Source of the DNA: Streptomyces coacervatus
GTDB taxonomy: Bacteria > Actinomycetota > Actinomycetes > Streptomycetales > Streptomycetaceae
Reading direction: 5' to 3'
Length of the DNA: 43,801 bases
Assembly (NCBI RefSeq): GCF_029223485.1
Contig: NZ_JARHTP010000038.1
Span: 1 to 43,801 of the forward strand
Both the position numbers and the translations under genes were made by a program. Below the pieces are notes generated by a model, which saw nothing but the letters and a program-made list of their open reading frames with translations, searched no databases and was not told where the DNA came from. Below are positions 14,745 to 22,349 of this stretch, piece after piece; position 1 is the stretch's first letter, and every line of letters starts with the position of its first letter.

Positions 14745-15425
14745 ATGTTATCTGACGACACCTACGTGGCCCGCCGCCTGCAGCTGCTCGGGGAGTGGGA
14801 CGCCGCGCTCGTGACCCTCGGCCCGGACACCGACCCCGAGCTGCGCGCGGAGATCGCCGTAGACCGCTGGTTCTTCCGGATCGAGGGTCACGAGGAGGCC
14901 GAGAAGGCGGTCGCGGCGCTCGATCCCGCATCGCCGACCGCGCACCTGCTCACGGCGCGACTGGCCTACAGCCGCCTGCTGTTCCGGCGCGACCCCCGCG
15001 CCGACGACCGCGCCGTGGCCGAGGCCGGCTACCGCGCGGCGGCCGAGAGCGGCGACGAGAAGCAGCGCGGCTGGGCCGAGTTCCACTGGGCCGTCCTGCT
15101 GGACAACATCGACCAGGACCCGGCCGGCGCCCTCCCGCGCTACGAGACGGCTCTCGAGATCGCGACGAAGTACGGCGACGGCTACTTGGAGTCCTACATC
15201 ATCCGGCACCTAGCACTGCGCAAGGAGCCCGCCGAGCGGATCGCAATGCTGCGCCGCTCACTCCACCTGCGCGCCGCACTCGGCGCCCGGCCCCAGACGA
15301 TCGCCGCGCAGGCCCTCCTCGCCGCCAACCTCCCCGAAAGCGATCCCGAACGCGCCGAGCTCATACGAACATTCCGCCCGGGTGCGGAAGAACTGCACAT
15401 CGGCTGGCTCCTGCCCGAGGACTGA
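14745..15425 (+). CDS. TPR-like protein of unknown function with a TTA second codon
   Basis: The 226-aa product is soluble and helical with Ala/Glu/Arg-rich repeats (about residues 50-190) that look like tetratricopeptide helices: EEAEKAVAALDPASPTAHLL, GYRAAAESGDEKQRGWAEFH, ALPRYETALEIATKYGDGYL. No catalytic motif is seen. The start reads ATG TTA TCT; TTA is very rare in Streptomyces and is read by the developmentally controlled bldA tRNA. ATG 14745 is preferred because a -10-like TAATGT sits just upstream and homology-like structure starts here, although the frame is open to 14367. It is divergent from the CGNR gene and may be its target. Confidence 0.75.
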   Translation: MLSDDTYVARRLQLLGEWDAALVTLGPDTDPELRAEIAVDRWFFRIEGHEEAEKAVAALDPASPTAHLLTARLAYSRLLFRRDPRADDRAVAEAGYRAAAESGDEKQRGWAEFHWAVLLDNIDQDPAGALPRYETALEIATKYGDGYLESYIIRHLALRKEPAERIAMLRRSLHLRAALGARPQTIAAQALLAANLPESDPERAELIRTFRPGAEELHIGWLLPED

Positions 15426-15462
15426 TCCGCCGAGGCCAAGCGCGGTCTGCGGAAGAAGACAC

Positions 15463-16062
15463 TCACGCCGGCCGCTGCAGGTCCTCCAGATTCCGCAGGA
15501 CCACGGCCACCCGCCGGTCCATCTGGTCCGTCGGGGACAGGTCGAGCTTGGCGAAGATGCTGCGGATGTGTTTGTGGACGGCGCCCTCGGTGACGACGAG
15601 GCGTTCGGCGATGGCGGTGTTGCCCAATCCCTCGGCCATCAGGGCGAGTACGTCCCGTTCGCGGGGGCTGAGCCGGTCGAGACGGGTGTCCTGGCGGGAG
15701 CGGGTGAACAGCTGGGCGACGACCTCCGGGTCGATGGCGGTGCCCCCGGCGGCCACTCGGTACAGGGCGTCGAGAAACTCCTCCACCCGGCCGACGCGTT
15801 CCTTGAGCAGATAGCCGAGGCCGCCCACACCGCCGCCGAGCAGTTCGGTGGCGAAGGTCTGCCCGACGTACGCGGACAGCACGAGGACGGCCAGGTCGGG
15901 CCGTCGGCGGCGCGCCTCGACCGCCGCGACGATGCCCTGGTCGGTGTGGGTCGGCGGCATCCGTACGTCGAGCATGGCGACGTCCGGCTTGTTTTCGTCG
16001 ATGGCGGCCAGCGCCTCGTCGGGGGTGCCCGCGGTGGCCACCACGTCGAGGCCCTCGGCGAC
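15463..16062 (-). pseudogene. NarL/LuxR-type response regulator lacking its N-terminus
   Basis: The frame gives a receiver domain from its second strand onward (VVATAGTPDEALAAIDENKP, VAMLDVRMPPTH with the phospho-acceptor Asp, LVLSAYVGQ, GYLLKERVG) and a complete C-terminal LuxR HTH (LSPRERDVLALMAEGLGNTA, VTEGAVHKHIRSIFAKLDL). The first strand with the acidic pair (usually V-V-I-A-D-D) is missing and replaced by an integrase-like piece at 16069-16131. An internal GTG at 16044 could still start a 193-aa protein, but without the acidic pair it could not be phosphorylated normally. No kinase gene is next to it. Confidence 0.8.
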
Positions 16063-16068
16063 GGAAAC

Positions 16069-16131
16069 CCAGTGGCCCAGCCAGCGCGAGACCTCGTGGA
16101 GCAGCGGGCAGGGGAGGCCCGAAGCCTCGTC
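16069..16131 (-). pseudogene. Tyrosine recombinase C-terminal scrap fused to the response regulator
   Basis: In the same frame as the truncated response regulator, the codons upstream read DEASGLPCPLLHEVSRWLGH. The string LHEVSRWLGH is the signature before the active-site Tyr in many tyrosine integrases (LHEVSRWLGHRSI ... Y). Only some 20 codons remain. It marks a recombination joint. Confidence 0.5.
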
Positions 16132-16250
16132 TCTGGATTGGAGACGGGCGGTTCGGCCTCTGCGCAGTCCATATTGCCTGTATGACCCGTACCCTTCGTG
16201 GTGTCTACGGCGTCACATAGCGGGCGCCAAACCACTGGAGGCAACACCTC

Positions 16251-17267
16251 GTGCTAATTGCTCAGCGTCCGTCCCTGACCGAAGAGGTCGTCGACGAGTT
16301 CCGCTCCCGGTTCGTGATCGAGCCGCTGGAGCCGGGTTTCGGCTACACCCTCGGCAACTCCCTGCGTCGTACGCTCCTCTCCTCGATCCCGGGTGCGGCG
16401 GTCACGTCCATCCGTGTCGACGGCGTTCTGCACGAGTTCACCACCGTGCCGGGCGTCAAGGAGGACGTCACCGACCTGATCCTCAACATCAAGCAGCTGG
16501 TCGTGAGCAGTGAGCAGGACGAGCCGGTCGTGATGTATCTGCGCAAGCAGGGCCCGGGTCTGGTCACCGCCGCGGACATCGCGCCTCCGGCCGGTGTCGA
16601 GGTGCACAACCCCGACCTGGTCCTCGCCACGCTCAACGGCAAGGGCAAGCTGGAGATGGAGCTGACGGTCGAGCGCGGCCGCGGCTACGTCTCCGCCGTG
16701 CAGAACAAGCAGGTCGGTCAGGAGATCGGGCGCATCCCGGTCGACTCGATCTACTCGCCGGTTCTCAAGGTCACGTACAAGGTCGAGGCGACCCGTGTCG
16801 AGCAGCGCACCGACTTCGACAAGCTGATCGTCGACGTCGAGACCAAGCAGGCGATGCGTCCGCGTGACGCCATGGCCTCCGCCGGTAAGACCCTGGTCGA
16901 ACTGTTCGGTCTCGCCCGCGAGCTGAACATCGACGCCGAGGGCATCGACATGGGCCCGTCCCCGACGGACGCCGCCCTTGCCGCTGATCTGGTACTGCCG
17001 ATCGAGGAGCTGGAGCTCACGGTCCGCTCCTACAACTGCCTCAAGCGTGAGGGCGTCCACTCCGTGGGTGAGCTCGTGGCTCGCTCCGAGGCCGACCTCC
17101 TGGACATCCGTAACTTCGGTGCGAAGTCCATCGACGAGGTCAAGGCGAAGCTCGCCGACATGGGCCTGGGCCTCAAGGACAGCCCGCCCGGATTCGACCC
17201 GACCGCCGCTGCCCTCAGCGCGGACGACAACGCGGACTCGGGCTTCGTGGAGACCGAGCAATACTGA
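16251..17267 (+). CDS. rpoA: RNA polymerase alpha subunit, ectopic copy
   Basis: The 338-aa product is a full-length actinobacterial alpha subunit. The N-terminal dimerisation domain (residues 1 to about 230) has LGNSLRRTLLSSIPGAAVTS; the linker contains DMGPSPTDAALA; the C-terminal domain (about 245-312) has SYNCLKREGVHSVGELVARS and DIRNFGAKSIDEVKAKL; the tail ends GFVETEQY. It looks nearly identical to the housekeeping protein as I remember it. GTG 16251 has GGAGG at 16237-16241. The second and third codons are the rare CTA and ATT. The housekeeping rpoA of Streptomyces lies between rpsK/rpsD-type ribosomal genes and rplQ; here the neighbours are a truncated response regulator and a lipoprotein gene, so this should be a second copy. 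No terminator was recognised after it. Confidence 0.95.
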   Translation: MLIAQRPSLTEEVVDEFRSRFVIEPLEPGFGYTLGNSLRRTLLSSIPGAAVTSIRVDGVLHEFTTVPGVKEDVTDLILNIKQLVVSSEQDEPVVMYLRKQGPGLVTAADIAPPAGVEVHNPDLVLATLNGKGKLEMELTVERGRGYVSAVQNKQVGQEIGRIPVDSIYSPVLKVTYKVEATRVEQRTDFDKLIVDVETKQAMRPRDAMASAGKTLVELFGLARELNIDAEGIDMGPSPTDAALAADLVLPIEELELTVRSYNCLKREGVHSVGELVARSEADLLDIRNFGAKSIDEVKAKLADMGLGLKDSPPGFDPTAAALSADDNADSGFVETEQY

Positions 17268-17599
17268 ACGCTGCGCCGGCATAGAGACACTCCGCGTACA
17301 GGGACAGGAGAACCCTCCACCTACTGGTAGCCATGAACGGCGCATGTCTGCCGTCTGGGAGCCGAAGGCCCAGCTCAGGCGGCGCCGCGCGGGCTCCGAT
17401 ACCCTGCGGCGGTGGCTGATGCCGATGAACAGAGGCTGCGCAGGTCATGCCTGGCGATCCCCCGCCCGCCCTGGTTCGGGCGCCTCGGAGATCAGGGTGA
17501 AGTGGGGGACTTCCCTGTGTCCCGGTGGGTGGGCTCCCGGGAGACTGGAGTCCAGGACCGTCCAGCCGGAGGGGCGGCCGTCATACGGGATGTCTGGTT
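17268..17599. other. Gene-free stretch after rpoA
   Basis: About 330 bp. No rplQ follows, unlike in a normal alpha operon. One plus frame from 17412 (MADADEQRLRRSCLAI) is open but shows no homology or codon pattern. The lipoprotein frame is open back to 17525 but without a plausible start before 17600. Confidence 0.45.
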
Positions 17600-18181
17600 G
17601 TGCCTACGAAGCGATGCGCGTCCGTGCTCACCGCCGCCGTGGTGGTGGTGGGCGCTCTCGTAACGGTCGGATGTGCTTCGTCCACGTCGAGAGCGCCCTC
17701 GGCCGGCAACACCGCCGCACCAAAGACCGCCATGGCCGGCAGCACCGTGCATCTCACCGATTACAGCGACAACGACGGCGCCAAGTCCAAGGTGATCCTC
17801 ACCGGAGCGATCGGCGACTACGGCGGGGCCACGAGCGTCAGCGCGAACGGCACGAAGGACTTGGCGCACAGGAGCGAACTCGACCTGGCACTGGTTCACG
17901 GCTCGTTCCGCGTACGCATCGCCGACCTCGACAAGAAGATCGTCAGTGCGTTCAGCCATTTCCCGTCCAACACCAGTACCTGCTCGGGCAGCGTGATCGT
18001 GACGGGTGCAGCCCCGATCATTGCGGGCTCGGGCACCGGCTCCTACCGGAGGATCAGCGGATCGTTCAATCTGACCGTCACCATCGACGAGGTCGTCGCG
18101 AAGTCGAAGTGCGACGCGTCCGCCCCGTTTCTCGACCAGGCCGTCGTCATCTCCGGTTCGGGATCCGTCTCTTTGGGCTGA
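17600..18181 (+). CDS. Probable secreted lipoprotein of unknown function
   Basis: The product is 193 aa. It begins MPTKRCASVLTAAVVVVGAL and then VTVGCASS, a signal peptide of the lipoprotein type with Cys at about residue 26 (the -3 position is Thr, so the lipobox is not ideal). The mature part has a Ser/Ala-rich linker, then a mostly beta region: VHLTDYSDNDGAKSKVILTG, AIGDYGGATSVS and a repeat of G-S-G stretches such as GSGTGSYRRISGSFNLTV. Two further Cys could form a disulphide (TCSGSVIV and KSKCDASA). Similar beta-rich exported proteins are common in Streptomyces without known role. GTG 17600 is chosen for the signal peptide. Confidence 0.65.
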   Translation: MPTKRCASVLTAAVVVVGALVTVGCASSTSRAPSAGNTAAPKTAMAGSTVHLTDYSDNDGAKSKVILTGAIGDYGGATSVSANGTKDLAHRSELDLALVHGSFRVRIADLDKKIVSAFSHFPSNTSTCSGSVIVTGAAPIIAGSGTGSYRRISGSFNLTVTIDEVVAKSKCDASAPFLDQAVVISGSGSVSLG

Positions 18182-18269
18182 TGCCGTGGCCGCAAGCATG
18201 TGCCCTAACGTGATGTGACGCGCCGTCCGGATGCTGCGCGGGTCTGTGGATGCCAGACATCCGGGCCTC

Positions 18270-18437
18270 GTGGCGGAACCCGTACGGGTCCGGGAAAACG
18301 ATGACGACGGGGGTCGGCGGCTGCTGCGGATCATCCGCCACGCTACCGGGGCGTGGTGTTCTGGCGGCGGGCCCAGACGATGCTGCTGTCCGGGCAGGGC
18401 ATGCCGGTGGCGAAGATTGCCGAGGTGTCGTTCACCC
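18270..18437 (+). pseudogene. IS630-family transposase, N-terminal remnant
   Basis: Two adjacent frames encode one protein piece: ENDDDGGRRLLRIIRHATG, then, after a shift near 18347, VVFWRRAQTMLLSGQGMPVA and KIAEVSFT. This matches the N-terminal HTH of IS630-type transposases in Streptomyces ('GRRL-I-R ... WRRAQMVLLSAQGM ... IA-V-FT'). Everything after the HTH is missing. Confidence 0.7.
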
Positions 18438-18597
18438 ATTGCCTCGTCCTCGAAGCAGAGCCAGACGCCCAGGTCCGCCGCTCTCTTTTCATGACAGGCC
18501 ACTGCTCATCCTTCCAGGCGGCGATCTTCGACCCATCCCGCTCGGAGGCTTTGTGGGTCGGGACCTGCTCGCTCCAGTCGATGCGGTGCAGCAACAA
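18437..18597 (-). pseudogene. IS630-family transposase, central remnant on the other strand
   Basis: The minus strand reads MLLHRIDWSEQVPTHKASER, then KIAAWKDEQWPVMK; after a one-base shift the neighbouring frame gives KRAADLGVWLCFEDEA. This is the DDE-domain entry of IS630 transposases (KIAAWKDE-WP ... WLCFEDEA), with one catalytic Asp/Glu region. It abuts the plus-strand IS630 N-terminal fragment, so two halves now lie in opposite directions. Confidence 0.7.
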
Positions 18598-18862
18598 GTC
18601 GAGCCCGGAGGGTGAGGCGCAGGGCTGCGAGTTCGGCCCGGCGCTGGGCGGTGGCGGCGACGGGTTTGTTGGCGATGCTGAGCAGCAGGTAGACCAGCAG
18701 GACCACGATCGTGGCCAGGTTGATCCACACTTCCGGCGGTGCGTTGTTCAGGCCGTCGGCGGACTCGGGGGTCGTGTCCTCGAGTGCCAGGCCAGGTCGT
18801 GGGAGAGGACCACCGTGCCGAAGCCGAGGCCGCGGGCGTAGACGGCGACCACCCGACTGCAT
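18598..18862 (-). pseudogene. Possible small membrane protein, C-terminus overwritten by IS630 debris
   Basis: The minus frame from 18862 includes NNAPPEVWINLATIVVLLVY and LLLSIANKPVAATAQRRAEL, one clear membrane helix followed by a charged helix. The downstream part of the frame runs into the IS630 remnant in another phase, so the original end is lost. No family was recognised. It could also be a chance frame. Confidence 0.35.
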
Positions 18863-18913
18863 ACCCGGACCAACGACCGACCGTCTGATCCAGACGAAAC
18901 CACATAGTCGTGG

Positions 18914-19171
18914 TCAGGTGTCTTCGGGATACAGCTCGAACGTGAAATAGATGCTCAGACAGTAGGGCTCGTCCTCGTCGTGGAAGAAATCCCAGGACAC
19001 GTCTGTGAGGCGGATTTGTTGTTCCCGCACCCACTCATGGGCTTTCTTGAAGGCTTCCGCGGCAGTTGTGGCAGGGAATAGCTTCCTGGCCATGGGGTGC
19101 ACCCCAGTTTCAGCGTCCGAGTCGTCGAAACCCTCCGGAACGTCCAGGCAGAAGTCGGGATTAAGCACCAT
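18914..19171 (-). CDS. Conserved small acidic protein of unknown function
   Basis: The product is 85 aa, acidic and without signal or membrane segment. It begins MVLNPDFCLDVPEGFDDSDA and ends LSIYFTFELYPEDT, with an amphipathic helix in the middle (AAEAFKKAHEWVREQQIRL). ATG 19171 is chosen because GGAAAGGGCG lies just upstream; the frame extends to 19339 without sense. The alternating helix and strand layout and small acidic nature are reminiscent of immunity proteins, but I cannot name a family. Confidence 0.6.
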   Translation of the reverse strand: MVLNPDFCLDVPEGFDDSDAETGVHPMARKLFPATTAAEAFKKAHEWVREQQIRLTDVSWDFFHDEDEPYCLSIYFTFELYPEDT

Positions 19172-19381
19172 GGAGCGCGCCCTTTCCAGTCGGTTTGCCG
19201 TTACGAATCGACAGAGGCTGATCCTCTGAGCACGACGCCCGGTAAGACCGCCGCATCCCCGGGAAAGGTTGCTTCCGCCGACCATGCGGCGAGGTGCCGC
19301 AGCCGATGGCACCTGGCCCAACGATGATCCAAACGGCACGGCATGACGTCGCGGGATGACGAGCCCACCGTCGAGGTGCTC

Positions 19382-19720
19382 TCAGCTGTCGTGCGCGGGT
19401 GCCCGTCGCGATGGAGCTGCCGAGATCACGGGCAGCACTTCGACGGTGGCCTGTGGCCCGTCGACGGGATGATCGTCGATGTGGAAGTTCACCATCCCGG
19501 CATCGGCAAGCCGGTGCAAAGCGGTGCGCACCAAAACGGGCTGGACGCCCAGGGCCCGGGCTGCTGGACGGAGTGGGAACTGAACGGTGCGAACGGAAGC
19601 GGTCTGACGCCCATCGACTGCGAGATCCACAAGGAGTCCTGCCACGATCGCGCCGTGGGAGACCTGCCGCGCTTTGAGTACCCAGGGCAACGTCCAGTCA
19701 CCCAAGGAGACATGCTCCAT
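19382..19720 (-). CDS. Putative winged-helix DNA-binding protein
   Basis: The 112-aa product contains a likely winged HTH: VSHGAIVAGLLVDLAVDGRQ, then LRPAARALGVQPVLVRTALH and RLADAGMVNFHIDD, i.e. helix 2, a recognition helix with VRTALHRL and a beta wing. The layout resembles GntR/MarR-type minimal HTHs. No effector domain is present. ATG 19720 has GGGAGGG just upstream on the minus strand, although spacing is short. The target genes are unknown. Confidence 0.55.
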   Translation of the reverse strand: MEHVSLGDWTLPWVLKARQVSHGAIVAGLLVDLAVDGRQTASVRTVQFPLRPAARALGVQPVLVRTALHRLADAGMVNFHIDDHPVDGPQATVEVLPVISAAPSRRAPAHDS

Positions 19721-20041
19721 TCACCCTCCCTTCACTTTTTCGTCACCTTGTCGTCCCTGATCAGCTTCTGTGGCCGCCGCCTCTTGAGCCACTCGGACGG
19801 GCTGAACGGGCCCTGCGGCACGGAATTGGGCGGCCCGACGACGACAGCGGCTCTCCGGTGGCTGTATGCCGTGCTTCGCCGCCACGCTCCTCAAACCGAT
19901 GGCGCGCGGAGCCCGTCAATCCAGGGGGAGGCCGACGTCGAGGGCGTGGCTGCCGCCCCCTGCCGCGTCCGCCCAGGACGGTGGTCGGCGAGTCCTCGTC
20001 GACCACCAGTTCTGCCGGACGGTGCACGGATATGCGCGTAG
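19721..20041. other. Gene-free stretch
   Basis: About 320 bp in which I see no gene. A short minus-strand frame (ISVHRPAELVVDEDSPTTV near 20030-19975) has a natural-looking composition but no start, length or homology to support it. Confidence 0.4.
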
Positions 20042-20248
20042 TCACCTGATGGATTCGTTGAGGATGACCCGCGCCTTGCGTTCGACCAGCACCGGGACGA
20101 ATTCGCAAACGGGCCGCTCACTGAACGTTGCGTGTGCCTTGGCTACGGCTGCCGCGATCTCCTCGGGGCTGTGGGTCGCGCTGAAGGCGCTCGACAGGCG
20201 GTCGACAACCCCGCGAATGGCCTCTTCTTCGCGTGCCTGGTCAGCCAC
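20042..20248 (-). CDS. Small three-helix protein
   Basis: The product is 68 aa: MADQAREEEAIRGVVDRLSS, AFSATHSPEEIAAAVAKAHA, TFSERPVCEFVPVLVERKAR. The layout of three helices with 'I-x-x-V-V-D-R-L', 'E-E-I-A-x-A-V' and 'F-V-P-V-L-V-E-R' matches the three-helix bundle dimerisation family found in many Streptomyces. Its function is unknown. It follows the DUF5519-like gene by 27 bases on the same strand, so the two are probably cotranscribed. GTG 20248 is the start. Confidence 0.7.
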   Translation of the reverse strand: MADQAREEEAIRGVVDRLSSAFSATHSPEEIAAAVAKAHATFSERPVCEFVPVLVERKARVILNESIR

Positions 20249-20275
20249 AGCGTCACCTGCCTGGAAGGGTGCCTG

Positions 20276-20671
20276 TCAGCCTCCGCTGACATTCTCGCGC
20301 CGGAGCACCGCGCTTCGATGATCATTGCAGTCCGACCGGGGAGCGTCACCCGGAACCGGCCAGGCCTGCTGAGCCTGGAGGGCCAGGCTGGCCAGCGTCA
20401 TGAGCAGGTGGACGTCCCCATCGACGTCGAGGCGCAGCGTCAGCCACGCGGAGCCGGGCACGAGCCGGACTGCGGTGGATCCGGTGAGGTGCTCTTCGAA
20501 CTGCCGTATGACCCGCGCAGTGAGGTGCAGGTCAACGTCCCTGTCCGTATGGAAGTGGGCGATCTCGCCACGGGATGAGCACAGTGCCCGACCAATGCCG
20601 CAACTCGGCTCGGCCTCGGTGAGGTCGGGCCAAGTCGCCAGTTGCGTGAGAGCTCGCGCGGCCAACGTCAT
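20276..20671 (-). CDS. Luciferase-like domain protein (DUF5519-like)
   Basis: The 131-aa product reads LTQLATWPDLTEAEPSCGIG, RALCSSRGEIAHFHTDRDVD, LHLTARVIRQFEEHLTGSTA and SAWLTLRLDVDGDVHLLMTL. This corresponds to the small 'luciferase domain' (DUF5519) family common in actinobacteria, with the usual FH-x-D-x-D-x-D-L-H-L core. No enzyme activity is established for the family; the name comes from weak similarity to luciferase. It starts at ATG 20671 and precedes the three-helix protein in a two-gene unit. Confidence 0.7.
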   Translation of the reverse strand: MTLAARALTQLATWPDLTEAEPSCGIGRALCSSRGEIAHFHTDRDVDLHLTARVIRQFEEHLTGSTAVRLVPGSAWLTLRLDVDGDVHLLMTLASLALQAQQAWPVPGDAPRSDCNDHRSAVLRRENVSGG

Positions 20672-20786
20672 GCGCCCATCATGCCGAGCTCACCGGGTAG
20701 CCACCAGAACACGAGGAACCTGTAACCGCACAACCGCAGGAGGTACGTCCGGATACGAGTGGGGGACCTTGCCACGGACCCCGCCT

Positions 20787-21908
20787 TCAGGACGGCGAGG
20801 GCATGCGCTCGATGGCCACCATCGCGGCGTCGTCCCCCAGACGGCCGCCGACGTGGCGCAGCAAGTCCTTGCGCAGATGGGTCAGGAGAGCGTCGGGACC
20901 TTTGTCGGCCTTGCCGGCCACCCGTTCCGCAAGCGGGTAGAAAGTGCCGTCCCGGTCGCGGGCCTCAATGACACCGTCCGTGTAGAGCAGGGTGATGTCG
21001 CCATTCTCGAAGGAGAACGCTTCCGCGGACAGGTCGGTCTCCACGAATTCGGTGAGCCCCAGCGGCGGTGCCGGGTGGCGCGTTTCGAGCGGACTGACCT
21101 GGCCGCGACGCAGCAGCAGGGGTGGAGGGTGCCCGCAGTTGATCAGGCGAAGGACCGGCTCGTCGTCCGGGATGTCCAGCACGGCGGCGGTGATGAACGC
21201 CTCGCCGCGGTCCTCGGTCGCTACGTCGGGAGCTGCGGGGTCGTCCAGGTCCGAGGAAACGGTTCCCTCCAGGAAGGTGACCAGCGCGGGCAGGTCGGCC
21301 TGCCGGTGTGCTGCGCCCCGGAACGCGCCGAGCAGGAGGGCGGCATCCCCGACCGCCTCCAATCCCTTGCCCCTGACATCGCCGATGAGGATCCGGGTTC
21401 CTCGCTCCGTGCGGGCGGCCGCATACAGGTCGCCGCCGATCTGTGCCTCGGATTCGGCGGCCAGGTAGACCGAGGCGATGCGCAGCGGACCGATCCGCTG
21501 GGGAAGCGGCTTGAGCACCACCTCTTGGGCGGCCGTCGCCACCGAGCGCAGCTGGGTCAGCTCCCTCTCATGGCGTTCTCGCCGGGCGGCAAACACGAGC
21601 GCGAACGCCGATATCACGATCAGAGTGATCAGCTGGAAGGTGTGGTTGAGATCAACGAGGCTGGTGCGCACCGCTGCGACCACGGACTGGGCCAGGACGG
21701 CGAGCGCGCCGACGCAGGCGGTCGTCCGAGGTCCGGCGAACGACGCCGTGACAGCGGGGGCGGCGACCAGGAACGGCCCGAGGTGGACGCCGGGCGGAGC
21801 CAGGATGTCGACCACCGTGACCATCGCGATCAGCGCGATCGGTACGGCCAGCAGCGCATGACGTGGCTCCCCTGACGAGGCGTGCCCTCTGGGACGTCCA
21901 GGAACCAT
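20787..21908 (-). CDS. Membrane-bound PP2C (SpoIIE-type) protein phosphatase
   Basis: The 373-aa product has three or four N-terminal membrane segments (residues 20-125: LLAVPIALIAMVTVVDILAP, GALAVLAQSVVAAVRTSL, LITLIVISAFALVFA) and then a SpoIIE-type PP2C domain. Metal and core motifs are AQIGGDLYAA, LIGDVRGKGLEA, NCGHPPPLLL, LLYTDGVIEARD and the final DDAAMVAIE, all intact. Such enzymes dephosphorylate anti-anti-sigma factors and tune sigma factor activity. ATG 21908 gives the canonical short N-terminus; the frame is open to 22166. No anti-sigma or STAS gene is adjacent, so its partner lies elsewhere. Confidence 0.92.
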   Translation of the reverse strand: MVPGRPRGHASSGEPRHALLAVPIALIAMVTVVDILAPPGVHLGPFLVAAPAVTASFAGPRTTACVGALAVLAQSVVAAVRTSLVDLNHTFQLITLIVISAFALVFAARRERHERELTQLRSVATAAQEVVLKPLPQRIGPLRIASVYLAAESEAQIGGDLYAAARTERGTRILIGDVRGKGLEAVGDAALLLGAFRGAAHRQADLPALVTFLEGTVSSDLDDPAAPDVATEDRGEAFITAAVLDIPDDEPVLRLINCGHPPPLLLRRGQVSPLETRHPAPPLGLTEFVETDLSAEAFSFENGDITLLYTDGVIEARDRDGTFYPLAERVAGKADKGPDALLTHLRKDLLRHVGGRLGDDAAMVAIERMPSPS

Positions 21909-21969
21909 ATGTACTGGATACACCGCATCGTGCCCCGGCGCCCGCTCCGGCTGAAAACGCTGGAGCGGC

Positions 21970-22173
21970 TCAGGGCGGGGTGGAGTCGCCGCGGCCCAGG
22001 CCCATCTTGTGGGGGCGCCCCTCCAGCAGGAGCAGAGCGAGCGCGACGACCGGGTCGAGTGCGGCGTTGCTGCGCGTGTCGAAGACGCGGGCGCCGCCGT
22101 TGCGTGTGAACCGCTCGCGGACCCGCAGGACGGTGCGCATCTCGGCCTGGCCCGGCCGCAGTTCATCCGTCAT
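21970..22173 (-). CDS. Small protein of unknown function
   Basis: The 67-aa product (MTDELRPGQAEMRTVLRVRE ... GARVFDTRSNAALDPVVALA ... PHKMGLGRGDSTPP) has a natural composition and a hydrophobic helix (DPVVALALLLLEG). It lies directly upstream of the SpoIIE-type phosphatase gene on the same strand, 61 bases apart. No family was recognised. The frame continues far upstream to 23505 but only as a shadow of the MFS gene. The start at ATG 22173 has a weak binding site. Confidence 0.4.
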   Translation of the reverse strand: MTDELRPGQAEMRTVLRVRERFTRNGGARVFDTRSNAALDPVVALALLLLEGRPHKMGLGRGDSTPP

Positions 22174-22349
22174 GAGTGCCGCGCTTCCGCCGATTTGTGT
22201 GGACTGTGACCGTGCTTCTGTGCGGACGATACGGGAGGTTCCCACCGTCACCCCGGGACCGGCCAGCATCACCTGCGGATCGGTCCACGTCTCGTGGGCC
22301 CCGGGACCAGCGTCCGGGTGCAGCCGTGAGCCGCGTAGGACATGAAGCA

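Noticed and set aside
16251..17267. The window being the normal alpha operon
   Set aside because: No rpsM, rpsK, rpsD or rplQ is present on either side of rpoA.
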